A DNA stretch of 38,079 nucleotides from assembly GCA_035551355.1 (NCBI GenBank), contig DASZNF010000080.1, forward strand, positions 1-38,079, written 5' to 3'. Shown here one piece after another: positions 1 to 7,708 of the stretch. Origin of the DNA: DATATV01 sp035551355. GTDB lineage: Bacteria; Actinomycetota; Actinomycetes; Mycobacteriales; Pseudonocardiaceae. The notes beneath the pieces are model-generated. The model saw only the letters and a list, made by a program, of their open reading frames with translations, had not been told where the DNA came from and did not search any database. Both the position numbers and the translations under genes were made by a program. The number at the start of each line of letters is the position of its first letter. The first letter of the stretch is position 1.

Positions 1-584
1 GCGGGGATGGCGTTGTCGATGAGGACGGCGGCGATGGCGGCGGCGGTGGGGAAGGATTCGCTGTTGAGGACCCGGGTGCGGGCCGCGGCACCGTCGAGGA
101 GCAGTGCGAGTTGTTCGCCGAGTTGTTCAGGGTGGGCGGCGCCGGCTTCGCGTGCGGTTTCGGCCAGGCGCGTGGCGATGGCTTTCTTGTAGTCGCGGGC
201 GAATTGGGATGCGGCGTGTTGGGGGTCGTGGAGTTCGACGGCCGCCGCGATGTACGGGCACATCGGGGTGAGCTCCGGTGTCCCGGACGCGGGCAGCTCG
301 AAGGCGGCGAGGAGTCGTTCGCGGGGTGTGAGGTCGGTGCGGTCGAACACTCCGGGCATGATGTCGGGATCGAATCGGCGCAGGTATTCGGCGACGAGTT
401 CGTCCTTGCTGGTGAAGTGCTGGTAGGCCGTGCGCTTGGACACCTGGGCCACGGCGCAGAGCTGGTCCATGCCGGTGCGGTTGATGCCCGCATCGCGGAA
501 CAGCTGCTGTGACGCGCTGAGGATGCGCTCGCGTGCGCCCCGGCCGCGGCGCCGGCCCAGGGGGCCCTTCTCCAACTCCGTCAT
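1..584 (-). CDS. TetR-family regulator (3' end outside window)
   Basis: Reading leftward from the ATG at 584 gives 194 codons that run off the window edge. Residues about 18-65 form a TetR DNA-binding domain: a helix starting RERILSASQQLF, then the recognition helix and the usual YQHFTSKDELVAEYL sequence. The rest is the variable ligand-binding half, including MCPYIAAAVELHD. It is divergent from the SDR gene at 725, and the 140-bp gap carries three GACC/GGTC-type dyads, so it probably represses itself and the SDR operon. The ligand is unknown. Confidence 0.9.
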   Translation of the reverse strand, partial: MTELEKGPLGRRRGRGARERILSASQQLFRDAGINRTGMDQLCAVAQVSKRTAYQHFTSKDELVAEYLRRFDPDIMPGVFDRTDLTPRERLLAAFELPASGTPELTPMCPYIAAAVELHDPQHAASQFARDYKKAIATRLAETAREAGAAHPEQLGEQLALLLDGAAARTRVLNSESFPTAAAIAAVLIDNAIP

Positions 585-607
585 GCATCCAGCATAGCTG
601 AGTTGAG

Positions 608-673
608 TACCGACCAGTGTACATAACTTGCGCTCCGACCGGTCGCCCGGTACGTTAAGCACACAGGTCGGTA
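608..673. promoter_or_regulatory. Paired TetR-type operators in the tetR/SDR divergent gap
   Basis: TACCGACCAGTGTAC at 608-622 and GCACACAGGTCGGTA at 659-673 are inverted copies of one another, 13 of 15 bases matching. The perfect palindrome CGACCGGTCG lies between them at 636-645. An AT-rich TATATAAC run follows at 674-681, about 45 bp before the SDR start, and could be its -10 region. The layout fits a local TetR repressor binding several sites between two divergent promoters. Confidence 0.6.
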
Positions 674-724
674 TATATAACGTGCCGGCTGGTTCCGAAC
701 ACTCGGCAATTCGAAGGAGTGATC

Positions 725-1459
725 GTGGGAAAGCTCGATGGCAAGGTAGCGGTGATCACCGGCGGATCCACCGGCATGGCACTGGCCGGCGCCACACTGT
801 TCGTCGAGGAAGGAGCGCACGTTTTCATCCAGGCCCGGCGGCAGGACGCACTGGACGACGCGGTCAAGCTGATCGGCCGCAACGTCACCGCCGTCCAGGG
901 TGACGCGGCCGACCTGGACGACCTGGACCGCTTGTACGACACCGTCAAACGGGAAAAGGGCTCGATCGACGTGCTGTGGGCCAGCGCCGGGATGGGCGAA
1001 CCCGCCGTCCTCGGCGAGATCACCGAGGAGCAGTTCGACCGGGCCTTCTGGCTCAACGCGCGCGGCACCCTGTTCACCGTGCAGAAGGCACTGCCGCTGA
1101 TCAACGACAACGGCTCGATCGTCATGACCGGGTCCAACGCCTCCCTCGGCGCCTTCCCCGGCTGGAGCCTCTACGCGGGAAGCAAAGCCGTCCAGCAAGC
1201 CTGGGCCCGTGTCTGGCTCAACGAACTGCGCGACCGCAAGATCCGGGTCAACGTCCTGACTCCCGGCCAGGTCGCCACCGCCAAACAGGCGGAACTGTTC
1301 GACGAGGCAACCAAGACCGCATTCGAGTCCCTCATCCCCCGCGGAGAGATGGGTCGGCCCGAAGAAATCGCCACCGTGGCCCTGTTCCTGGCCTCCGACG
1401 ACTCCAGCTACGTCAACGGCCTGGAACTGGTCGCCGATGGCGGCGCCACCGCCATCTGA
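725..1459 (+). CDS. Short-chain dehydrogenase/reductase (SDR)
   Basis: This is a classical 244-residue SDR, probably an NAD(P)-dependent ketone/alcohol oxidoreductase. The cofactor motif TGGSTG is at residues 12-17, Asn111 is the structural/catalytic Asn, and the catalytic Ser/Tyr/Lys set is Ser137, Tyr150 and Lys154 (YAGSK). The C-terminus ELVADGGATAI is typical of the family. GTG at 725 is chosen because GAAGGAG at 713-719 sits 5 bases before it; an in-frame GTG at 719 overlaps that site. It is first in a probable operon with the SnoaL-like gene 67 bp downstream. The substrate is unknown. Confidence 0.93.
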   Translation: MGKLDGKVAVITGGSTGMALAGATLFVEEGAHVFIQARRQDALDDAVKLIGRNVTAVQGDAADLDDLDRLYDTVKREKGSIDVLWASAGMGEPAVLGEITEEQFDRAFWLNARGTLFTVQKALPLINDNGSIVMTGSNASLGAFPGWSLYAGSKAVQQAWARVWLNELRDRKIRVNVLTPGQVATAKQAELFDEATKTAFESLIPRGEMGRPEEIATVALFLASDDSSYVNGLELVADGGATAI

Positions 1460-1526
1460 GTCACACGCCCGGAATGCCGCATCGCTGGGATGGCCGGCCG
1501 GGTCCCACATGCAACGAGGAGTAGCC

Positions 1527-1916
1527 ATGACCACGTTCGCTCCGCATCGCGCCACCGTCGAGTCCTTCGTCGACTGTATGCACGGCCGCGCGGACAAAGC
1601 CGGTCTTGCCCGTGTCCTCGCCGAGAACGTGGTGCTGATCAGTCCGCTCATCGATGAGCCCCTCACCGGCCGCGAGGCCGTCACGGCAGCCATCCAGGAC
1701 ATCTCCACGGTGGCGGCGGACCTCACCTACAAGGAGGTCCTCAGCGGCGAGACCCACCACGCCGCATTCTTTCGGCTGCAGATCGAAGACACCGTGGTCG
1801 ACGGAATGGACTACATCCTCCTCGACGCCGACGGCAAGATCGCCGAGGTGACCATCTTCTGGCGCCCGTTGTCGTCCGCCGTCGAGATGCAGGGGCACCT
1901 TTCGCCGCAGCGCTGA
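1527..1916 (+). CDS. SnoaL-like (NTF2-fold) protein
   Basis: A 129-residue protein of the SnoaL/NTF2-like cone fold: an N-terminal helix with SFVDCMHGR, a central GREAVTAAI segment and a C-terminal sheet around DGKIAEVTIFWRPL. The family includes small isomerases, cyclases and hydrolases as well as non-catalytic binding proteins, so no reaction can be assigned. GAGGAG lies 6-8 bases before the ATG at 1527. It follows the SDR gene by 67 bp on the same strand and is probably co-transcribed. Confidence 0.82.
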   Translation: MTTFAPHRATVESFVDCMHGRADKAGLARVLAENVVLISPLIDEPLTGREAVTAAIQDISTVAADLTYKEVLSGETHHAAFFRLQIEDTVVDGMDYILLDADGKIAEVTIFWRPLSSAVEMQGHLSPQR

Positions 1917-1946
1917 GAACTGCGCGCCAAGGGAGATCAACGATCA

Positions 1947-2016
1947 CGGGATGCCCTTGTCCCAAGTCCTTGACCTGACCCTCCTTTTTGGACTATCGGC
2001 AGGTTCACGCATCCCG
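1947..2016. promoter_or_regulatory. Inverted repeat and possible promoter before the NADP-binding gene
   Basis: CGGGATGC at 1947-1954 and GCATCCCG at 2009-2016 are perfect 8-bp inverted arms, 54 bp apart. Between them lie TTGACC at 1970-1975 and a weak -10 candidate near 1991-1998. The downstream gene starts 150 bp after its neighbour and may have its own regulated promoter here. The -10 match is poor. Confidence 0.3.
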
Positions 2017-2066
2017 ATCTACCGGCGGAAACAAGCCACCTCAAGAACAGGAAGAGAGCACACCTC

Positions 2067-2690
2067 ATGAGCAGCATCACCCTCATCGGCACGGGGAACA
2101 TGGCCCGTGCCATCGGCACGCTCGCGGTGGCGGGCGGCAACACCGTCGAGGTCATGGGACGCGATCAGGCCAAGGCCGATGACCTGGCCAAGGCTCTGGG
2201 CGGCAGCGCGACGACGGGCAAGTGGGGCGCCGTCCCGGCCGGGGACATCGTCATCACGGCCCTGTCGTACGACGGTGTCGTTCCGGTCGTCGCCGAGTAC
2301 GCAGACGCCCTCGCGGGCAAGGTCATCGTCGACATCAGCAACCCCTTCAACACCACCTTCGACGGACTGGCCCACAACGAGGAGACCTCGATCGCGCAGG
2401 AGGCCGCCACGGTGGCCCCGGCCGGCGCCAGCGTGGTGAAGGCGTTCAACACCATCCTCCGCAACGTCCTCGAGAACGGCCGGCCCAACGTCTTCATCGC
2501 CGGCGACAATGCGCAGGCGAAGGCGGGCGTGGCGGCATTCATCGAGAGCCTCGGGCTGCGCCCGCTGGACGTCGGCGGCCTGAAAATGGCGCACTGGCTG
2601 GAAGGAATGGGCCTGATCACGGTGGGCCTCGCCGGCCACGGGGTCGGCCACTGGGACTTCGCCCTCGGCGTCAACGAATTCACCGGCTGA
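2067..2690 (+). CDS. NADP-binding oxidoreductase, F420-dependent NADP reductase-like
   Basis: A 207-residue protein with an N-terminal Rossmann motif LIGTGNMARAIG and the GDIVITAL / GKVIVDISNP strands of the F420-dependent NADP reductase family (Pfam NADPH-dependent F420 reductase). The C-terminal half contains VVKAFNTI, also usual in this group. Many members are annotated only as NADP oxidoreductases, so use of F420 is not proven. GGAAGAGAG lies upstream of the ATG. It is on the same strand as the SDR and SnoaL-like genes and may share their redox substrate. Confidence 0.85.
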   Translation: MSSITLIGTGNMARAIGTLAVAGGNTVEVMGRDQAKADDLAKALGGSATTGKWGAVPAGDIVITALSYDGVVPVVAEYADALAGKVIVDISNPFNTTFDGLAHNEETSIAQEAATVAPAGASVVKAFNTILRNVLENGRPNVFIAGDNAQAKAGVAAFIESLGLRPLDVGGLKMAHWLEGMGLITVGLAGHGVGHWDFALGVNEFTG

Positions 2691-2820
2691 GCCCCAGCCC
2701 ACGTTGGGCCACGCTGCTGGTCGTAGATCGGTGACTGGCTTCACGGGTTGTCCGGCGCCGATCGGCCTGCGCAGCGTTGGCCCACTCTTGACACCGGCGA
2801 GCGCAACGTCCATCGTTTGG

Positions 2821-2845
2821 TTGACATCTCGCATCGACGTGTCAA
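2821..2845. promoter_or_regulatory. Candidate operator before the TetR gene at 2858
   Basis: TTGACA at 2821-2826 and TGTCAA at 2840-2845 are perfect inverted arms with a 13-bp spacer. A further TTGACAC copy lies at 2788-2794. The dyad abuts the ribosome-binding site AAGGTGAGG, so binding would block transcription of the TetR/ferritin-like pair. This fits autoregulation, but the arms resemble a -35 hexamer and may partly be promoter. Confidence 0.4.
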
Positions 2846-2857
2846 GGTGAGGCGCCC

Positions 2858-3439
2858 ATGGCAGCGCAGACCCGGGAATCCCTGCTCGACGCTGCCGCCC
2901 AGCTCATCAAGGCCGGGCAGCCGGTCAAGTTGTCAGAAGTCGCCGCCCTGGCCGGGGTTTCCCGGCAGACGCTCTACAACGAGTTCGGCAGCCGGGACCG
3001 CTTGCTCGAGGCGTTGTCGTTGCGGGTCGGCCAGCGAGTACTGGCCGAGTCGGTCCGGGCGGCCCGGGAAGCGCCGGGCGACGTGGGCGACGCGGTCCGG
3101 GCCTCGACCATTGTCGGGTTGCGCGCCGCGACGACCGATCCGCTGGTCAAGGCCGGTCTGCTTGGCCCGTCGGCGGAGTTGCTGCCGTTCGTCACCACCA
3201 GTTCCGGGGCGCTGCTGGACCTGTTCCGGGACGCCTGCGCCGCGGTCCTGCTGGAGCGCTGGCCGCGCCTGGACCCGGTGGAAACCCGGTGGGCGATGGA
3301 GATGGGTTTCCGGCTTTCCTTGTCCCACCTGGTTTTGCCGACCGAACCGATCGAAGTGACCGCGGCGCACACCGCGATCGTGATGCGCCGCCTGCTCGGC
3401 CCCACCGACCCGCAGGAGACCGGAAAACAGTCGAACTGA
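2858..3439 (+). CDS. TetR-family regulator
   Basis: A 193-residue TetR protein. The helix-turn-helix is at residues about 7-52, with LSEVAALAGVSRQTLYNEFGSRDRLLEAL. The C-terminal half reads LLDLFRDACAAVLLERWPRL and ends with a short polar tail. AAGGTGAGG precedes the ATG by 7-8 bases. The diiron-protein gene starts 29 bp after its stop on the same strand, so regulator and enzyme are almost certainly one transcript. A dyad just before the gene may be its own operator. Confidence 0.92.
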   Translation: MAAQTRESLLDAAAQLIKAGQPVKLSEVAALAGVSRQTLYNEFGSRDRLLEALSLRVGQRVLAESVRAAREAPGDVGDAVRASTIVGLRAATTDPLVKAGLLGPSAELLPFVTTSSGALLDLFRDACAAVLLERWPRLDPVETRWAMEMGFRLSLSHLVLPTEPIEVTAAHTAIVMRRLLGPTDPQETGKQSN

Positions 3440-3468
3440 TCCGCGCGAGAACCGAGGAGGCGACAACG

Positions 3469-4575
3469 ATGTCGACCCACGAGCTGTATGCCATTCCCGC
3501 CGAACACGCCACGTGGGACGTGGAGATGTCCGGCGCCACCCGGTTCAACTGGGAGTACGACGAGGGGCGCGATCGGCTACTCTCCTTGTACCAGAAGGGA
3601 AAGGACAAGCAGTGGGATCAAACCAAGCGAATCGACTGGGACGCCGACGTCGATCCCACTGACCCGCTTGGCCTGCCCGACGAGCTCATCTCCATCTTCG
3701 GCACCCCGACCTGGGACAAGCTCGGGCCGAAGGAACGCGGCGAGCTGCGGCAGCATCAGACCTCCTGGCAGTTCTCCCAGTTCCTGCACGGTGAGCAGGG
3801 CGCGATGGTGTGCGCGGCCAAGATCGTGGAATGCGTGCCCGATGTGGATGCCAAGTTCTACGCGGCCACTCAGGTGATGGACGAGGCGCGGCACGCCGAG
3901 ACATACTCCCGTTTCCTGCAGGAGAAGGTCGGCCTGCTCTACCCGATCAACGACAATCTCAAGGCACTGCTGGACGACACCCTCTCCGATTCGCGGTGGG
4001 ACATGCCCTATCTGGGTATGCAGGTGCTGATCGAGGGGTTGGCGCTGGCCGCGTTCGGAATGCTGCGGGAAACCACGACCAAGCCGCTGCCCCGGCAGAT
4101 CCTGGCCTATGTCATGCAGGACGAGGCTCGGCACGTCGCGTTCGGCCGGATGGCGCTGAAGGACTACTACGCCAACCTGACCGAGGCGGAACGCCGGGAG
4201 CGCGAGGATTTCGTCATCGAGGGCTGTTACCTGATGCGGGATCGGTTCCGCGGCCAGGAAGTGTTCGAGACCATGGGTTTCGATCTGCACGAGTGCCTTG
4301 ACGCGGTGGAACATTCCGAGTCGATGCGGCTGTTCCGGCAATTGTTGTTCAGCCGGATCGTGCCTTGTGTCAAGGATATCGGGCTGTGGGGCGAGCGGTT
4401 GCGCAACGCTTATGCGGACATGGGCGTGCTCCAGATGGCTGCCACCGACCTCGATGCCCTGATGGGCGCGGACGAGCAGGTCGCCGACAGCCTTGACGCG
4501 CAACGGTTCGCCGCCGAGGAGGCGTTGCGGGCGGAGGAAGTGGCCGAGACCATCGCGCAGGCACCCGCCGACTGA
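3469..4575 (+). CDS. Ferritin-like diiron-carboxylate protein
   Basis: A 368-residue protein with a complete set of ferritin-superfamily diiron ligands: Glu109 (HGEQ), Glu139 and His142 in a first DEARH, Glu189 (LIEGLAL), and Glu219 and His222 in a second DEARH. This pattern is shared by ribonucleotide reductase R2-like oxidases, AurF-type N-oxygenases and uncharacterised actinobacterial ferritin-like proteins. An oxygen-activating oxidase or oxygenase role is likely and simple iron storage unlikely. The ATG follows GAGGAGG at a good distance; an in-frame extension back into tetR is rejected. The tail after about residue 340 is acidic and Ala/Glu-rich. Confidence 0.88.
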   Translation: MSTHELYAIPAEHATWDVEMSGATRFNWEYDEGRDRLLSLYQKGKDKQWDQTKRIDWDADVDPTDPLGLPDELISIFGTPTWDKLGPKERGELRQHQTSWQFSQFLHGEQGAMVCAAKIVECVPDVDAKFYAATQVMDEARHAETYSRFLQEKVGLLYPINDNLKALLDDTLSDSRWDMPYLGMQVLIEGLALAAFGMLRETTTKPLPRQILAYVMQDEARHVAFGRMALKDYYANLTEAERREREDFVIEGCYLMRDRFRGQEVFETMGFDLHECLDAVEHSESMRLFRQLLFSRIVPCVKDIGLWGERLRNAYADMGVLQMAATDLDALMGADEQVADSLDAQRFAAEEALRAEEVAETIAQAPAD

Positions 4576-4617
4576 CCGGTCGAGCACCGCGACCAGATCG
4601 GCGGCGTGCGCGGCCAT

Positions 4618-4651
4618 CTCGTAGCGGCCGGTGATCCCCGGCCGCTACGAG
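4618..4651. terminator. Perfect hairpin between convergent genes
   Basis: CTCGTAGCGGCCGG at 4618-4631 pairs perfectly with CCGGCCGCTACGAG at 4638-4651 around the six-base loop TGATCC. It lies between the stops of the ferritin-like gene (4575, plus) and the TIGR04222 gene (4660, minus). There is no U-tract, as is common for actinobacterial terminators. It probably stops transcription from both sides. Confidence 0.75.
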
Positions 4652-4659
4652 GGCCGTGG

Positions 4660-5502
4660 TCAGCCGCCGCACCCACCGCCGCCGCCACCCCCGCCTCCGC
4701 CGCACCCGGTACCGCCGTCAGAGCCACCGGACCCGGACGATGTGATCAGCGCGCTGCGCAGCGCCGGATCGGCCAGCGCGCTGAACCCGACCACGGCCAC
4801 CCCCGCGAGTTGCGCGTCGAGATCCCACCCCGGGGCGCCCCGATGCCGTTGACGCAGGGGGCGCACGGCGGCCCGGCCCGCGATCGAGGACCGGTGGCGG
4901 GCCGCGGGCCACCGGCGGAGCAGCAGGATCAGGGTGGCGACCCCGCTGGCCAGCAGCAGGATCTGCAGGTTGCCGATGGGGCGGCCGAGATTGGCGCCAT
5001 TGACGGCCCGCACCAGGCCCACGCACCACACCACGGCCGGCACGAACAGCACCAGCCGCCACACCATCGCCCCGGACGGGGCGATCAGCAGCCCGCGGGA
5101 GCGCACCTGATCCGCGACCGCCGCCACCGATGGATGGTGGCGCAGCCGCGACACCACCGATGTCTGCGACGCGGTCCCGACCAGCGCCAACTCCTGGCAC
5201 ACGGCGGCTTCGACCGGTCCGTTGGGCCGCGCGCCGTGGACTTCGGTCAGCCGGCCGCGGCGGGCCACCAGGATCTGCTGTCGCAGCGCCAGCCCGGCGA
5301 TCGCGGTCTGCACCACGCGGCCCGGCCCGCCGGTGAGGTAGGCGGCCTGATACACGTCCAACGGTGTCGTGGTGTCCGCCGGCCGCGCACCGGTTCTGGT
5401 CACCAGCGCCTGCACCACGAACACGACAACCACGGCGGCCAAGTAGCCCACGATGTAGAGGTTGGTGAACTCGGGACCGGTCAGCCCCCACGGCTGGTTC
5501 AT
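4660..5502 (-). CDS. TIGR04222-type membrane protein with Gly/Cys-rich tail
   Basis: A 280-residue protein with a hydrophobic N-terminal segment (residues about 14-33), two more membrane segments (about 135-175, including MVWRLVLFVPAVVWCVGLV and LQILLLASGVATLILLL), and an extreme C-terminus of glycines interrupted by cysteines. These traits match the TIGR04222 family of actinobacterial membrane proteins, whose function is unknown. The ATG at 5502 is preceded by GGAGGTGG. The gene lies 19 bp after the glycosidase-like lipoprotein gene and ends that operon. Confidence 0.82.
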   Translation of the reverse strand: MNQPWGLTGPEFTNLYIVGYLAAVVVVFVVQALVTRTGARPADTTTPLDVYQAAYLTGGPGRVVQTAIAGLALRQQILVARRGRLTEVHGARPNGPVEAAVCQELALVGTASQTSVVSRLRHHPSVAAVADQVRSRGLLIAPSGAMVWRLVLFVPAVVWCVGLVRAVNGANLGRPIGNLQILLLASGVATLILLLRRWPAARHRSSIAGRAAVRPLRQRHRGAPGWDLDAQLAGVAVVGFSALADPALRSALITSSGSGGSDGGTGCGGGGGGGGGGCGG

Positions 5503-5521
5503 CTCTGCCACCTCCGGTGGG

Positions 5522-6811
5522 TCAGGTGTGCTGCAACGAGCGGAATTCGTTGGTCCACACGGTGTTCTGGCCGGGCAGGCCGTCCGCGGCCGGTTGCACG
5601 GTGTGCTGGCAGTACATGCTGTTGAGCACCCACGGAGTGGAGTCGGGCCCGAACTGGGAGGACATCGCGGTGTCCTGTCCGATGCCGTAGGTCGCCACCG
5701 CGAGTTTTCCGGTGGCGCGGAAGGCATTCACCTGGTCGGTGAGGTAGCTCTTGTTGTTGGCGAACCACGGGGTCATGGCCAGGAAGTCGTCCCACTCCTG
5801 TTGCGGCACCGGGTGTTGGAGCGCATCGTTGATCACCTGCCACACCGGCGTCCCGGTCTTGACCTGGTAGCGCTTGGCGAATTCGGCCGAAACCCGGTCG
5901 GACAGATGTTTCTTGTAGAACAGCACCAAGGAGAATTCGGTGGCCAGGAATTTCTGGTCGGATCGCATTCTGGGCAGGATGTAGTCGAGGTAGTCCTGGC
6001 CGGCCGCCGGGTCGGGCAGGTGCGGATGGATGTCGGTGCCGGCGATCTCGGGTGTGTCGTGCACGAACCGCATCCACCGATCGGTGGCGGCCGTCTTCCA
6101 CTGGGGCAGGTCGAGATGATTCAGCGCGCCCATGTACAGCTGCGTCTTGCTCGCCGAGCCGAATTTGCTGGCGCGGTAGGCGATGGCCCGTTGCGCCATG
6201 GCCTCGTAGAACGCGTTGAGCTGTGGGCTGTCCTTGTCCGACTGCCGGCATTCGATGAACGGCTCGTTGCCGATGGCCAGGATGTCGACCCTGTTCATCA
6301 CGGCCGCCAGCACCGCGTCCAGTTGTTGTTGCGCGGCCGCCATTTCCGGACTGTCGGGAGTCGGGATGGCTTGGTTGAAATAGGGAAACTTCAACGACAG
6401 CACGGTGCCGAACCCCTGACCGGCGTAGCCGAGCAGCGCTGCGATCGCGGGCTGGTCGGCCGGGTTTCCCTTGGTGGCGTCGGGCATCGCGAAGAACCCG
6501 CGCACCCAGTTCGCGGAGATGCCGTGCAACTCGGGTCCGGTCATGACGCTGGGATCCCCGTTGAAGTTGGCCCCCAGCGCCCCGTTCGCACTCGGAGTCG
6601 ATGTCGGCGCGCCGGATGCGCCGGATGCGCCGGATGTGGTCGGGCTGCCGGGGGTCGGCTGGGAGGTGCCCGCGGTCGAGTCGCACGCGGCGACACCGCC
6701 GATCCCGGCCGCGACCAGACCGGCCATCGCCGACATCCGGAGCAGGCCACGGCGCGAGAGCACCGGGTTCTCCGCGGGTCGTTGCGACTGTGGGGCGCGG
6801 TTCTCCCGCAT
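5522..6811 (-). CDS. Tat-exported lipoprotein, glycoside hydrolase-like TIM barrel
   Basis: A 429-residue protein. SRRGLLRMS at residues 19-27 is a twin-arginine signal, and the lipobox VAAC puts the lipidated cysteine at Cys43, followed by a Ser/Thr/Pro/Gly-rich linker to about residue 85. The body resembles clan GH-A barrels: DILAIGNEPF has the Asn-Glu-Pro of the acid/base strand, and FLATEFSLV could carry the nucleophile. ALNHLDLPQW and GTDIHPHLP also fit a barrel. The substrate is unknown. ATG 6811 is preferred over 6841 because AGGAGG precedes it by about 10 bases. Confidence 0.75.
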   Translation of the reverse strand: MRENRAPQSQRPAENPVLSRRGLLRMSAMAGLVAAGIGGVAACDSTAGTSQPTPGSPTTSGASGASGAPTSTPSANGALGANFNGDPSVMTGPELHGISANWVRGFFAMPDATKGNPADQPAIAALLGYAGQGFGTVLSLKFPYFNQAIPTPDSPEMAAAQQQLDAVLAAVMNRVDILAIGNEPFIECRQSDKDSPQLNAFYEAMAQRAIAYRASKFGSASKTQLYMGALNHLDLPQWKTAATDRWMRFVHDTPEIAGTDIHPHLPDPAAGQDYLDYILPRMRSDQKFLATEFSLVLFYKKHLSDRVSAEFAKRYQVKTGTPVWQVINDALQHPVPQQEWDDFLAMTPWFANNKSYLTDQVNAFRATGKLAVATYGIGQDTAMSSQFGPDSTPWVLNSMYCQHTVQPAADGLPGQNTVWTNEFRSLQHT

Positions 6812-6854
6812 CGGCTGACGTCCTCCTGTCACGTTTCGCATGTCCGGCCGGTGC

Positions 6855-7478
6855 TCAGTTGTCGATGTTCATCGAGCTGATCAACCACTTTCCCTGCTGT
6901 TGCCGCAGGTCCCAGGAGACGTGGAAGCCCTGGGCGTTGTGCGAGCCGATCATCATCAGGGCGTTCAAGGTGTGACCGTCCACACTGACCTGGTCGTCGG
7001 TCACCGTGGCCGTGGCGCCGGTGGGCGTGATCTTGTTCACTGTCACCTTCGACTGCGGGGGCAGCGTGATGCCCGGTTGGGCCCACGAGGTGCGCAGATC
7101 GGTCAGGGACTTGATGGCCTGGGGCTGGGCGCAGGCCTGGGCCGGGGTCAGGTCGATGCCCGGGGGAGGAGCGCCGTTGAGCAGGCAGGCCTTGCGGTAG
7201 TGCTGTTCCAGGACGTCCGTGACGAAGGTGGTCATCAGGGCTTCGGGTGTCGCGGTGCCCGCCGAGGTCGTCGTCCCGCCCGGCTTGCCGGCGGCCGCGG
7301 TCGCCGGTGCGGAGGTGGTCGTGGGGGTCGCGGCCGTAGCGCTGCCCGCGGTCGCGGTGGTGGCCGAACTACCGCAGGCCACGGCACCGGTCAGCAGCGC
7401 AACCAGCGAGGCCGACGACACGACCCCGCTCACCCAGCGGTTTCGCTTCCCGGACACCGTTTCCGTGCTGACGCGCAT
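6855..7478 (-). CDS. Secreted lipoprotein with Thr/Ala-rich linker
   Basis: A 207-residue protein. A basic N-terminus and hydrophobic segment lead to the lipobox ALLTGAVACGS, then a long Thr/Ala/Ser linker. The C-terminal 130 residues form a small alpha+beta domain ending HVSWDLRQQQGKWLISSMNIDN, reminiscent of the NTF2-like or low-molecular-weight T-cell-antigen-like domains of actinobacterial lipoproteins; this is only a resemblance. GGAAGGG precedes ATG 7478. It is first in an operon with the glycosidase-like lipoprotein, 43 bp downstream. The 230 bp upstream, to the fadE stop, hold only a likely promoter. Confidence 0.72.
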   Translation of the reverse strand: MRVSTETVSGKRNRWVSGVVSSASLVALLTGAVACGSSATTATAGSATAATPTTTSAPATAAAGKPGGTTTSAGTATPEALMTTFVTDVLEQHYRKACLLNGAPPPGIDLTPAQACAQPQAIKSLTDLRTSWAQPGITLPPQSKVTVNKITPTGATATVTDDQVSVDGHTLNALMMIGSHNAQGFHVSWDLRQQQGKWLISSMNIDN

Positions 7479-7708
7479 GCGTGACCCTTCCGATTGCCCT
7501 GGCTGGTTCCGGCCGTTGCGGACTCCGGACTGGCGCGTATGAGCCAGGCCGGAGTCGGCCGGGGGAGGTGCGGCCGGTGATGGTACCGGCTCGTTCCCTC
7601 CGACTGCCAGCATCTCGGAGGTAGCTGAAGATCGTCTGAACCTTCGATGGATGTAGTATCGCGTCGGTTAGGGGTAACAGCTTCGGGCTCACGATGAAGC
7701 GGGGTCTG

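Noticed and set aside
2697..2709. GCCCA-CGT-TGGGC hairpin after the NADP-binding gene, as a terminator
   Set aside because: Only 5 bp of stem, a three-base loop and no T-tract; such stems are frequent by chance in this GC-rich DNA.
4577..4617. Minus-strand MAAHAADLVAVLDRS before the terminator, as a gene start or remnant
   Set aside because: It runs straight into the antisense of the ferritin-like gene and has no independent support.
4660..4740. Glycine-repeat DNA at the TIGR04222 3' end, as a simple-sequence repeat artefact
   Set aside because: It encodes the Gly/Cys tail typical of this protein family, so it is treated as genuine coding sequence.
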